From Phycisphaerae bacterium (lineage in GTDB: Bacteria; Planctomycetota; Phycisphaerae; UBA1845; PWPN01), in the NCBI GenBank assembly GCA_030372985.1, contig JAUCQB010000160.1:1-64000 (forward strand): 64,000 bases of DNA, in the 5' to 3' direction. Under the pieces are notes generated by a model. It was not told the origin of the DNA and did no database searches. It saw only the letters and a program-made list of their open reading frames with translations. The translations under genes were made by a program, and so were the position numbers. Every line of letters begins with the position of its first letter. Positions within the stretch are counted from its first letter, which is position 1. This document shows, piece by piece, positions 17,673 through 26,521 of this stretch.

Positions 17673-18944
17673 ATGTGCGCCCAGGATGACACAAAGAGCG
17701 ACGTTCCGATCTTCGTTCAGACCGGTCAAACCGACGCCGGCGGGGACTTGGATCGCTGGCGCCAGGTGGGCGAGGAAGAGGCTCGCCAGGCCTATGAGAT
17801 GGTGCTGCGCAACGAGCTGTCGGGCGGGACGCCGGTAGTGCGAGAGTTCGAGCAGGCCTGGCGCGAGATGACCGGCTTGCAGTATTGCCTGACCACCTGC
17901 AACGGCACGCTGGCGATTTACAGTGCGTTGTTTGGACTGGGCGTGGGACCGGGCGACGAGGTGATCTGCCCGACGTACACGTGGATCTGCTCGATCAGCC
18001 CGGCGCTGTTTTTGGGCGCCCGGCCGGTGTTCTGCGACTCGGATCCGGCGACCATGCAGCTCGATCCTGCGGACCTTCGCCGCCGGATCACGCCGCGCAC
18101 GCGGGCCATCGTGGTTGTTCATCTGTGGGGCTGGGTGGCGGACATGGACGCGATCATGGCCATCAGCCGCGAGACGGGCGTGCCGGTGCTCGAGGACTGT
18201 TCGCACGCCCACGGAGCCATGTACAAGGGACGACCGGTCGGATCGATCGGGCAGGTCGGCTGCTGGAGCCTGCAGGGCACCAAGCCGGTCAGCGGCGGCG
18301 AGGGCGGCGTGCTGGCGACGAACGATGTCGAGGTTTTCGACCGAGCGTGCCTGCTGGGGCAGGTCAACCGCATGGCGGGTATGGACTTGCAGACCGCCGG
18401 TTACCAGCAGCATCAGCCGCTCGGCCTGGGCATGAAAACGCGAGCTCATCCGCTGGGCATCGGCATCGCCCTGGTGCAGTTGCGCAAGCTGGCTGAGTTG
18501 AACGAGCGCCGGCGGCAATATGTCGAGACGGTCGAGGCGGCGTTGAAGGACATGCCGGGCGTGGCCCCCGTGCCGACGTCCGAAGGCTCCGTGCGCGGCG
18601 GGTACTACTCTTTCCCAATCCACTACAAGCCGGAGGAACTCGGCGGCCGGCCCGCCGGCGAGCTGATCGACAAGCTGAAGGCCCGCGGCATCCCAGCCAC
18701 CGGGAGCACCTACCAGTTGCTGCACCGGTTGCCGCTGTTCGCGCAGGGTTTTGACATCTTCACCCGCGGGCGTGGCCCGCTGTGCGAAGGTACCTGGCGG
18801 CGACCTCACGAGGGTGATTTCCCTGTGGCCGAGAAGCTTCATCGCGACCTGGTGTTCCTGCCGGTGCTGAGCGATCCGGCGCCGGGGGCAGTAGAACGCG
18901 TGGTCGCGGCCTTGCGGGACAGCGTGCGAGAAATGGCGAATTGA
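17673..18944 (+). CDS. DegT/DnrJ/EryC1/StrS family PLP aminotransferase
   Basis: The start at ATG 17673 has GGAGGG about 8 bases upstream and gives a 423-residue protein. Features of the sugar-aminotransferase family are clear: GTLAIYSALFGLGVGPGDEV near residues 75-95, YTWICSISPALFLGARPVFCD, PRTRAIVVVHLWG, and EDCSHAHGA near 175. The lysine of SLQGTKPVSGGEGG near residue 200 is the candidate Schiff-base lysine (H-to-K position of the DegT motif). These enzymes make amino sugars or their relatives (for example AHBA synthase types). The N-terminal 20 residues are echoed by a remnant just upstream. The polysaccharide deacetylase gene follows with a 36-base gap, so an operon is likely. Confidence 0.92.
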   Translation: MCAQDDTKSDVPIFVQTGQTDAGGDLDRWRQVGEEEARQAYEMVLRNELSGGTPVVREFEQAWREMTGLQYCLTTCNGTLAIYSALFGLGVGPGDEVICPTYTWICSISPALFLGARPVFCDSDPATMQLDPADLRRRITPRTRAIVVVHLWGWVADMDAIMAISRETGVPVLEDCSHAHGAMYKGRPVGSIGQVGCWSLQGTKPVSGGEGGVLATNDVEVFDRACLLGQVNRMAGMDLQTAGYQQHQPLGLGMKTRAHPLGIGIALVQLRKLAELNERRRQYVETVEAALKDMPGVAPVPTSEGSVRGGYYSFPIHYKPEELGGRPAGELIDKLKARGIPATGSTYQLLHRLPLFAQGFDIFTRGRGPLCEGTWRRPHEGDFPVAEKLHRDLVFLPVLSDPAPGAVERVVAALRDSVREMAN

Positions 18945-18980
18945 GAATGAAGAGTTGGGAACTGCCGCGGTGAGGCGAGT

Positions 18981-19763
18981 GTGAGCAGCGAATCATTCCA
19001 ATGGCCGAGCGGGCAGCAGGGGGCGGTGAGCCTGCGTTTTGACGACGGCTTGGATTCGCACATTCAGCGGGCCGCGCCGTTGCTGGAGCGGCACGGGTTG
19101 CGGGGCACGTTTTACGTTTGCCCGGCCGGGTCGGACGACCAGTGGCTGGCTCGGGCCGCCGAGTGGAAACCGGTCCTGGAGGCGGGCCACGAAATCGGCA
19201 ACCACACCCTGAGCCACCCGATCCCGGCGGCGCTGGCCGAGCGGCCGGGACCGAACTGCTACGAGAACCTCACCCTGGAGCAGTACGCGGCCGACGTGCT
19301 GGCCGCTCACCACCGGCTGGAGAACGCCTTCGGGCGGCGGGAGTGGACCTTCGCCTACCCGTGTTACCAGACCTGGGTCGGCCGGGGCCGGCAGTGCCGC
19401 AGCGTTGTCCCCTTCATCGCCGAGCACTTCCTCGCAGCGGCGGCCGGCGGCGAGATCTCCAAACCTTTCAACGATCCGCGCTATTGCGACCCGCACCTGC
19501 TGCTCAGCCTGCGGGCCGACAATCTGCCGATTGAGGATCTCATTCGCCGCGTCGAACAAGCGGTTTCGATGGGTCGATGGGCCATCCTCATCTTCCACGG
19601 CGTCGAAGAGGGGCATCTGCCGGTGAGTATCGCAGTACTGGAGGAGTTGGTGGCGTATGTCGCTGCGAAACGAGAACGCATCTGGGTTGCTCCCGTAATC
19701 GAAGTGGCGAGGTACATACGGCAGAGCTGCGACCGCAGGATTCGAGACCGAGAATTCGGCTGA
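18981..19763 (+). CDS. polysaccharide deacetylase (NodB homology domain)
   Basis: A GTG start at 18981 gives a 260-residue protein without a signal peptide. The NodB motifs are visible: LRFDDGLDS (motif 1, catalytic-base Asp plus metal Asp) near residues 18-26 and HEIGNHTLSHP (motif 2, the HxxxH metal pair) near 70-80. FAYPCYQTW near 115-123 fits motif 3. The C-terminal LIFHGVEEGH fits the last motif with the metal-cycle His. The enzyme should remove N- or O-acetyl groups from a polysaccharide or sugar; with the neighbouring aminotransferase and toroid protein it may process an amino sugar in the cytoplasm. Spacing to the aminotransferase gene is short and co-oriented. Confidence 0.88.
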   Translation: MSSESFQWPSGQQGAVSLRFDDGLDSHIQRAAPLLERHGLRGTFYVCPAGSDDQWLARAAEWKPVLEAGHEIGNHTLSHPIPAALAERPGPNCYENLTLEQYAADVLAAHHRLENAFGRREWTFAYPCYQTWVGRGRQCRSVVPFIAEHFLAAAAGGEISKPFNDPRYCDPHLLLSLRADNLPIEDLIRRVEQAVSMGRWAILIFHGVEEGHLPVSIAVLEELVAYVAAKRERIWVAPVIEVARYIRQSCDRRIRDREFG

Positions 19764-19983
19764 CAGCCTGGAGTGCACGTGTACATGGATACAAATGCTC
19801 GAGCCACGAGAAGAATCCTTTACAGGGCGGCGCAGCGGGTTGTCTTCAGAGCGACGAGGGATTGCCGCTCTATCAGGACATGAGTAGATTGAGTTCACAA
19901 AGGAGGCGATCCGACAACTGTCTGGAAGGTTTTGTCCCTGTGCGGCGAGACAAACTCGAGCGCCCAACGGAGCGAAGGAATCC

Positions 19984-21909
19984 ATGTCGAGTCGAAACAG
20001 GAAGACCCAATCGAAGTCCTCAGACGTCATAGCCGACCGCACGACACCGAGTGCTGCGCTTGTCTCGAAAACGGGGATTCGCGAGGTCATTCTGAGCCTC
20101 ATCATCGTAGCGGCCGTTGCGGCATCACAGGCGAACGGCCTCAAGGGTGTTTTCGTTTTCGACGATTTCTCGGCCATTCGCGACAATCCTCACGTGCGGC
20201 AGGTTTGGCCGCTTTCGCAATCGATGTCGGCGCCGCGCGAGACGCCGGTCGCCGGCCGTCCTGCGGTGGCGTTTTCACTCGCCGTGAACTACGCGCTGGG
20301 CGGCCTGGATCCGAAAGGTTACCACGTCTTCAACATTGCGGTGCACCTGCTCTGTACGCTGCTGCTATTCGGAATTGTCCGCCGGACACTCCTCAGCCCT
20401 CGCTTGGGCATGCGGTTTTCGCACTCGGCGCCTTATTTGGCCGGGGCGACCGCACTCCTCTGGGCCGTCCATCCGCTGCAAACCGACGCGGTGACTTATA
20501 TCGTCCAGCGCACCGAATCGCTGATGGCACTGTCCTACCTGCTCACGCTGTATTGCGCGATCCGGGGGTGGTCCGCGGTGCACCGCCGCGCGTGGAATGC
20601 GGGGGCCGTCGTCTCGTGCGCGCTGGGGATGATCAGCAAGGAAGTGATGGTTTCGGCGCCGTTCATGGTCCTTCTGTACGACCGTGTTTTTGTCTCCGGT
20701 ACGTGGCGGGAAGCGTTGCGCAGGAGCCTGGGACTGTACGCAGGGCTTGCCGCGACATGGGTCGTCCTGGCCGCACTGGTCGTCGGCGCGCATCGGACCG
20801 AGACGGTGGGATTCGCGCTGGGAGTCACCTGGCGGGAGTACATGTGGACACAGACGGGTATCATCCTCCATTACCTGCGTTTGTGTTTCTGGCCGACACC
20901 GCTGCTGATCACTTATGACTCCTGGCCGATCGCCCACGAGGCGACGAGGGTCTGGCCGCATGCCGTGGCGGTGCTTGCACTGCTGGCCGCGACGGCCTGG
21001 GCGTGCAGGTTTCGACCTTCGATGGGTTTTGCTGGCATATGGTTCTTCATCATCCTTGCGCCAACGTCCAGCATTCTCCCAATCATCACGGAGGTTGCGG
21101 CTGAGCGAAGGATGTATTTGTCCTCGGTAGCGGTGGTTGTGCTCACGGTGACGGGCGTCTACCTGGGGGCAGCGTGGCTGGCGAAACGTCTGGCGTTACC
21201 GCGGTCCACGGTCCCTGTCTGCCTGGGCGCCCTCGTTGCGGTGGCGACCGCGCTGCTCGGCCAAGCAACGATCAAGCGAAACCGGGACTACCACAGTGCC
21301 GCCCTCCTGTGGACCGATATGCTCGCTAAGCGGCCTAACAGCGCCATAGCGCAGCATGGTATGGGCGAGGTGTGCCTCAATGCGGGCCGGTCAGATGAGG
21401 CAATCAGGTTTTTCAACAGGGCACTCGAACTCAAGCCTGCATTCCCGGAGGCTCTGACCAACCTGGCGACCGCACTGGCTCAGCAGACGCGGTATTTCGA
21501 GGCGGCGATTTACTACCGTGAAGCACTTCAGCTGAGGCCGGATTCGGCCCTTGTCTGCAACAACCTGGCCAACGCCCTTGCCGCGCAAGGAAAGACCGAC
21601 GAGGCGATCGAATACTACGAGAAGGCCTTAAGCCTCGATGCGAGATCCTTTCAGGCTCACAACAATCTGGCGAATGCCCTCGCCGGCCGGGGCCTCTTTG
21701 AGAAGGCCCTGCCCCATTATGTGGCGGCTCTCCGGGCCTACCCGGATTTTGCCGAGGGCCATGCTAATTTCGGGTATGTCCTGGAAAAAACTGGACAAAA
21801 GCCCGAAGCAATTGCCCATTATCAGGAGGCCCTGAGACTCAAACCGGAACTCACCATGCCTCGCGCCAGGCTTGACAACCTGCTCAATTCTCCGCCGCCG
21901 CGACAGTGA
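19984..21909 (+). CDS. TMTC-like membrane glycosyltransferase (GT-C type) with C-terminal TPRs
   Basis: The 641-residue protein has a cytoplasmic N-terminus, then a first transmembrane helix (VILSLIIVAAVAAS), a luminal-type loop with FDDFSAIRDNPHV (DD pair near residues 59-60, the position of the catalytic acidic pair in PMT/TMTC-like GT-C enzymes), and at least eight more membrane segments up to about residue 425. The motif HPLQTDAVTYIVQRTESLM is characteristic of bacterial TMTC-type proteins. Residues about 440-635 form five TPRs (for example RSDEAIRFFNRALELKPAFPEA). The role is probably protein or lipid glycosylation at the membrane, with the TPRs binding the acceptor. The ATG has GAAGGAA 5 bases upstream. 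Confidence 0.85.
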   Translation: MSSRNRKTQSKSSDVIADRTTPSAALVSKTGIREVILSLIIVAAVAASQANGLKGVFVFDDFSAIRDNPHVRQVWPLSQSMSAPRETPVAGRPAVAFSLAVNYALGGLDPKGYHVFNIAVHLLCTLLLFGIVRRTLLSPRLGMRFSHSAPYLAGATALLWAVHPLQTDAVTYIVQRTESLMALSYLLTLYCAIRGWSAVHRRAWNAGAVVSCALGMISKEVMVSAPFMVLLYDRVFVSGTWREALRRSLGLYAGLAATWVVLAALVVGAHRTETVGFALGVTWREYMWTQTGIILHYLRLCFWPTPLLITYDSWPIAHEATRVWPHAVAVLALLAATAWACRFRPSMGFAGIWFFIILAPTSSILPIITEVAAERRMYLSSVAVVVLTVTGVYLGAAWLAKRLALPRSTVPVCLGALVAVATALLGQATIKRNRDYHSAALLWTDMLAKRPNSAIAQHGMGEVCLNAGRSDEAIRFFNRALELKPAFPEALTNLATALAQQTRYFEAAIYYREALQLRPDSALVCNNLANALAAQGKTDEAIEYYEKALSLDARSFQAHNNLANALAGRGLFEKALPHYVAALRAYPDFAEGHANFGYVLEKTGQKPEAIAHYQEALRLKPELTMPRARLDNLLNSPPPRQ

Positions 21910-22037
21910 CTGGCTGGAAGACGTAGCTCTCTGTGGCATAGGCCCGTCTTGCTTCACCAAGGGCGGTCGGGTAGTTTATCGCCGTTGTCGCGGCCGGTCG
22001 CTCGCGATGTTACCGTTCATCTGGAGAGATCACGATC

Positions 22038-23288
22038 ATGGCGAACCAAAGCACCATTGTCAGCAAGAACATCGGTCAGATCTTAACCAGCGCATTGGAT
22101 GCCGGTCAGGGCGTGTTGCGGCTGACCCCGACGTGGGTCCCGCGGAGCTTCCTGCACCCCGGACGGCGGATCAAACTGCACCCGGACGACTACTACGCCC
22201 TGGGGGCCGACCGCGGCGGCATCGACGAGCGGTGGTTCGCCAGCACCACCGAGGCCATGAACGAGAACCGGCTGCCCGACGAGGGTTTGAGCTATATCTC
22301 CTTTGAGGGCAAGCGCTTCCTGATGAAAGAGGCAGTGGCCGAGGCCGGCGTTCGGATGATCGGCAAGGCCATGTGGGACAAGTACAAGCGCTGGCCGGTG
22401 TACTCGAAGTTCTTCGACAACCTGGGGCCGATCCCGCATCACATGCACCAGCAGCACAAGCACGCCAAGCTCACCGGCCAGGAGGGTAAGCCCGAGGCAT
22501 ACTACTTCTCGCCGCAGATGAACAACTGCGACAACCACTTCCCGTACACGTTCATGGGGCTTGAGCCAGGCACGACCAAGGCGGACATCCGCCGCTGTCT
22601 GGAGAATTGGAACAAGGGCGACAACGGCATCCTGTACCTGACGCGGGCGTACCGGCTGATGCGCGGTTCGGGCTGGCTGATTCCGGCCGGCGTGCTGCAC
22701 GCCCCCGGTTCGCTGTGCACCTACGAGCCACAGTGGGGTTCGGACGTGTTCGGCATGTTCCAGAACATCGTCGAAGGGCGGTTCGTGCCCTGGGACCTGC
22801 TGGTCAAGGATGTGCCCAAGGACAAGCACCAGGACCTGGACTACATTGTCGAGCAGCTCGACTGGGAGAAGAACGTCGATACGCACTTCATGGAGCACAA
22901 CCAGTTGATCCCGATCGTGGACAAGGCCGCCAGCGGTCCGGGCTACACCGACAAATGGATCGTCTACGGCACGATCGACGGCCAGCAGGTGGTCAGTGCC
23001 AAGGAACTGACCGTCCAGCCCGGGGCCAAGTGTACGCTCAAGGACCCCGGGGCCAGCGGTTGGATCACTGTCCAGGGCAGCGGGCGGATCGGGAAGATGA
23101 AACTCCAGACGCCGGCGATGATCCGCTTCGGCGAGGAGACCGATGACGAGGTCTTCATCACCTACGAGGCGGCCACCCGTGGCGTGGAGATCGAGAACAC
23201 AGGCACCGAGCCGCTGGTGGGGCTGAGATACTTCGGGCCGGATGTGCATGCGAATCTGCCGAAGATCGGCGACCACAAAAAACAATGA
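22038..23288 (+). CDS. phosphomannose-isomerase-like cupin protein
   Basis: The 416-residue protein has a cupin with a metal site, GPIPHHMHQQHKHAKL near residues 128-143 followed by GKPEAYYF about 10 residues later, as in type I phosphomannose isomerases (His, His, Glu, His ligands). PAGVLHAPGSL near 225 matches the family PAGxxHA motif. Size and C-terminal beta domain also fit. These enzymes interconvert aldose and ketose phosphates, but homologues in this phylum are uncharacterised and the substrate could be another sugar or sugar acid. GGAGAG lies upstream of the ATG. It is followed by a TIM-barrel isomerase and a Gfo/Idh/MocA dehydrogenase, with an inserted four-helix-bundle gene in between. 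Confidence 0.75.
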   Translation: MANQSTIVSKNIGQILTSALDAGQGVLRLTPTWVPRSFLHPGRRIKLHPDDYYALGADRGGIDERWFASTTEAMNENRLPDEGLSYISFEGKRFLMKEAVAEAGVRMIGKAMWDKYKRWPVYSKFFDNLGPIPHHMHQQHKHAKLTGQEGKPEAYYFSPQMNNCDNHFPYTFMGLEPGTTKADIRRCLENWNKGDNGILYLTRAYRLMRGSGWLIPAGVLHAPGSLCTYEPQWGSDVFGMFQNIVEGRFVPWDLLVKDVPKDKHQDLDYIVEQLDWEKNVDTHFMEHNQLIPIVDKAASGPGYTDKWIVYGTIDGQQVVSAKELTVQPGAKCTLKDPGASGWITVQGSGRIGKMKLQTPAMIRFGEETDDEVFITYEAATRGVEIENTGTEPLVGLRYFGPDVHANLPKIGDHKKQ

Positions 23289-23303
23289 CCAATGACCAGA
23301 ACC

Positions 23304-23856
23304 CAATGACCAATGAATGACGAAGCCCGAATGACGAAGTTCAAATGACGAGGCTGCCGAACAGCGAGATGCTGATGAGCGAACACCTCCGAAACACGGA
23401 CCGACGAAAGGTGGGCTCAGAAAGAACATATGATCTGGAGGAACGTACGGCGAGGTTTGGCGAGGCGATCATTCAGTTCGTCAAGAAGGTGCCGGTTAAT
23501 CCGATTACCGAGCCTCTGATTGGGCAGTTGGTCAGAGCAGGGACAAGTGTGGGCTCGAACTACTGTGAGGCCGATGAGGCTGGTTCGGCGAAGGAGTTTC
23601 GATACCGGATCAGCGTCTGTAAGCGAGAGTCCAAAGAGAGCAAGTACTGGTTGCGGATGATCGCGGCCGCAGTTCCGGCGTTGAAGGATGAAGCCCGGGT
23701 CCATTGGCTTGAGGCCAGGGAGCTTACCCTGATTTTCGGTGCGATCCACCGAAGCAGGAAAGGTCGACGACAAGCAGTCGGACAGGCTTAGCCCAGCACG
23801 AGAAGCAGTCGCGATGGGCCGCTTCGTCGTTCGGGTTTGGTCATCGATTGGTCATT
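23304..23856. repeat. IVS-like element 1: inverted-repeat arms around a four-helix-bundle gene
   Basis: The left arm 23304-23339 (units of AATGACCAATGA/AATGACGAAG) is an imperfect reverse complement of the right arm 23822-23856, over about 36 bases with a 3-base gap and few mismatches. Between them lies the gene at 23345-23791. More degenerate copies of the unit extend the arms on both sides (23283-23303 and 23857-23880). The element is about 550 bases. Confidence 0.7.
23345..23791 (+). CDS. four-helix-bundle protein (23S rRNA intervening-sequence family), element 1
   Basis: The family core begins near YDLEERTARFGEAIIQFVKK and continues with QLVRAGTSVGSNYCEADEAGS and ESKESKYWLRMIA, the classic pattern of the S23/bIVP family (TIGR02436): helix 1 with DLEERT, then LxRAGTSVGSNYxEA, then E(S/T)xYWL. 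The family folds as a pentameric helical bundle like the Avd subunit of diversity-generating retroelements. The 148-residue frame includes a N-terminal extension; start sites at 23369 or 23375 would also serve. It sits inside an inverted-repeat element between two sugar-metabolism genes. Its function is unknown; two more family members are at 25649 and 47206. Confidence 0.85.
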   Translation: MTRLPNSEMLMSEHLRNTDRRKVGSERTYDLEERTARFGEAIIQFVKKVPVNPITEPLIGQLVRAGTSVGSNYCEADEAGSAKEFRYRISVCKRESKESKYWLRMIAAAVPALKDEARVHWLEARELTLIFGAIHRSRKGRRQAVGQA

Positions 23857-23897
23857 CAAGCTTGGACATTGGTCATTATGAGTAGGGAGGAATACCT

Positions 23898-24953
<1,056 letters not shown>

Positions 24954-25056
24954 GTTTATGATCCCCTGGCATTGGCTGTTGCGGTCACGTAGAAGCTCGC
25001 CCGTAGGTAAGAATGCGATCGTTACCCGCGGCTTCTCAAATCCGGCGGCGGAGGAG

Positions 25057-25321
25057 ATGTATCAGAATGGTTGGCCCGATGAGCCGGAGTTGAAAGAGAG
25101 AGCTGAGGAAAGGGGGCGAGCAATGTGGCGGCTGTTCTTTCTTCGCTCCATTCAACGCGGACTATGGCCTGTGCTGTCATCGGATGTCGAGGCATCATCT
25201 GGAAACCGTGTTCGAGCATTTCACCTGCCCGGTTTATGAGCAGGAAGGATGGGGGCCTCACAGCTTCACTACCATGACGGAGCACCATTGCCGCTGCAAC
25301 GGGGAGGGCTCTGAATACTGA
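25057..25321 (+). pseudogene. small cysteine-rich protein, frame broken by one extra G
   Basis: The ATG 25057 frame gives [20 protein letters not shown] and then breaks at the run GGGGG (25112-25116). Reading the run as GGGG restores an 87-residue protein that continues [20 protein letters not shown], then [20 protein letters not shown], and ends [14 protein letters not shown] with TGA at 25319-25321. It has seven cysteines (CxxC at 23-26, a CC pair at 39-40, C57, C78, C80) and several His, so it is probably a small metal-binding protein. The downstream part cannot start on its own: a TGA precedes it at 25091-25093 with no ATG. It may be a sequencing error, a recent pseudogene or a programmed shift; I recognise no named family. 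Confidence 0.6.
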
Positions 25322-25419
25322 GACAACCTCCTGGCGGCGATCAGTGCGCATGGGCGGGGTGAACGGATAGAGGAGGGCTGCGAGAACGATCAGACGCCGG
25401 AGTGCCGCAGGGAAGAGCC

Positions 25420-25559
25420 GATCTGAGATCTGAGATTTGAGAGTTGGAATCCAGGATCGGAGACTCAGAACGCGGGATTTGAAATCTGAGTTTTGAATGT
25501 CGAAGGTCTGAGACTCGGGACATGGGATTTGAGATCTGAGATTTGAGATCTCAAATTTG
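25420..25559. repeat. degenerate gatttgagatct tandem repeat upstream of four-helix-bundle gene 2
   Basis: About ten imperfect copies of units such as GATCTGAGATTTGAG and GGGATTTGAAATCTGAG fill this stretch and end in the palindrome ATTTGAGATCTCAAAT. The same unit recurs inside the gene (25926-25957) and after it (26333-26362). Confidence 0.75.
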
Positions 25560-25648
25560 TCAATCGCGAATTCGTGCTTGCGACGTGGTGTTTGGGATTC
25601 TCAGTGCTCTGGGGCGTCCCGGTTTACAGTCTGCGAAAGGAGCCAGCA

Positions 25649-26188
25649 ATGACCTACCAACGTTTCGAAGACCTGCCCGTTTGGCAGGCGGCGATGGAAC
25701 TGGCTGTGCGGGTCTTCGCCCTGACTGAAGACCGGGCTTTCGCGAACAAAGGCGACTTGCGGAACCAGCTACAGCGGGCGGCCATTTCGGTAGGTAACAA
25801 CATCGCCGAGGGCTTCGAGCGGGGGACAACGCAGGAATTGCTGACCTTCCTGTATATCGCGCGGGGCTCGGCCGGCGAGGTGAGATCGATGCTGCTGTTG
25901 ACCGATCGGCTTCCGCATTTCAGCCATTTGAAATCTGAAATCTCAGATTTGAAATCCCTGGCCGAATCGATCTCGCGCCAGCTCCGCGGCTGGGCCGACA
26001 GCCTGCAGAACTCGCCCATCACCGGCCAGCGGCATCTCAACGAGCCGACGCGTCAGCAGCACCAGCATCAACGTCGGTCAAACGAATTCTGGCAGAAGCT
26101 GGAGGCCGATCACCGTCGGCGGATAGAGGGACATATCACCGGCCAGCCGGGTCTTGGCAGAGAATCAAAGGCGACCGATACACCTTAG
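25649..26188 (+). CDS. four-helix-bundle protein (23S rRNA intervening-sequence family), element 2
   Basis: ATG 25649 is preferred because AAAGGAG lies 6 bases upstream, giving 179 residues. The family core runs FEDLPVWQAAMELAVRVFAL, RNQLQRAAISVGNNIAEGFE, RGTTQELLTFLYIARGSAGE and a long C-terminal helix ISRQLRGWADSLQNS, which is typical of planctomycete members. Between the third and fourth helices, SHLKSEISDLKSLAES is encoded by the same degenerate repeat that lies outside the gene (25926-25957). The residues after about 130 form an extra, charged tail (QHQHQRRSNEFWQKLEADHR). Function unknown; the whole element lies between the broken Cys-rich gene and the Gfo/Idh/MocA gene. Confidence 0.82.
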   Translation: MTYQRFEDLPVWQAAMELAVRVFALTEDRAFANKGDLRNQLQRAAISVGNNIAEGFERGTTQELLTFLYIARGSAGEVRSMLLLTDRLPHFSHLKSEISDLKSLAESISRQLRGWADSLQNSPITGQRHLNEPTRQQHQHQRRSNEFWQKLEADHRRRIEGHITGQPGLGRESKATDTP

Positions 26189-26262
26189 ATCTCTGGAGAT
26201 CCGAATGCAGACTAAGGGTTACCGTCTTGGCCGGTCGTAAGGGGGCCTTGACCTGCCGTCAT

Positions 26263-26328
26263 GGCAGTTCGCCCTGCAGCCACAGCCAGTTCGCCCTGCA
26301 CCCGGAGGCGGTTCGCCCGCGGCTGTGC
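26263..26328. repeat. three tandem copies of a 22-base unit
   Basis: Units start at 26263, 26285 and 26307 and share GGCAGTTCGCCCTGCA or variants (GCCAGTTCGCCCTGCA, GGCGGTTCGCCCGCGG), each followed by 6 variable bases. The gap 26189-26521 otherwise holds only a gatttgag-type repeat at 26333-26362 and no gene. Confidence 0.7.
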
Positions 26329-26332
26329 GGCT

Positions 26333-26362
26333 ATTTGAGATTTGAGATTTCAGATTTGAGAT
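26333..26362. repeat. right-hand gatttgag repeat of four-helix-bundle element 2
   Basis: TTTGAGATTTGAGATTTCAG and the following GATTTGAGATCCC repeat the unit seen at 25420-25559. The unit is nearly self-complementary, so the arm can be read as direct or inverted with respect to the left array. Confidence 0.6.
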
Positions 26363-26521
26363 CCCCGTTACCGGCCGCGTGCATGGGGCCTTCTGCGGTC
26401 TGGATGTCAGGCTCGTCGCCCTTGCCTCCTTCGGTACTCGCTATTACGATTCGACTCATCGCCGATGCTGATCGGCGGCATTTGAGAAGGGTCTGCAGCG
26501 AGTTTCAGGAGTGTTTACACC

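Noticed and set aside
23281-23344. CRISPR array interpretation of the atgacgaa repeats
   Set aside because: Unit lengths are 8-14 bases, spacing is irregular and no spacers or cas genes are present.
22083-23429. 448-codon frame on the minus strand
   Set aside because: Antisense shadow of the cupin protein, whose metal-site motifs and ribosome-binding site are clear.
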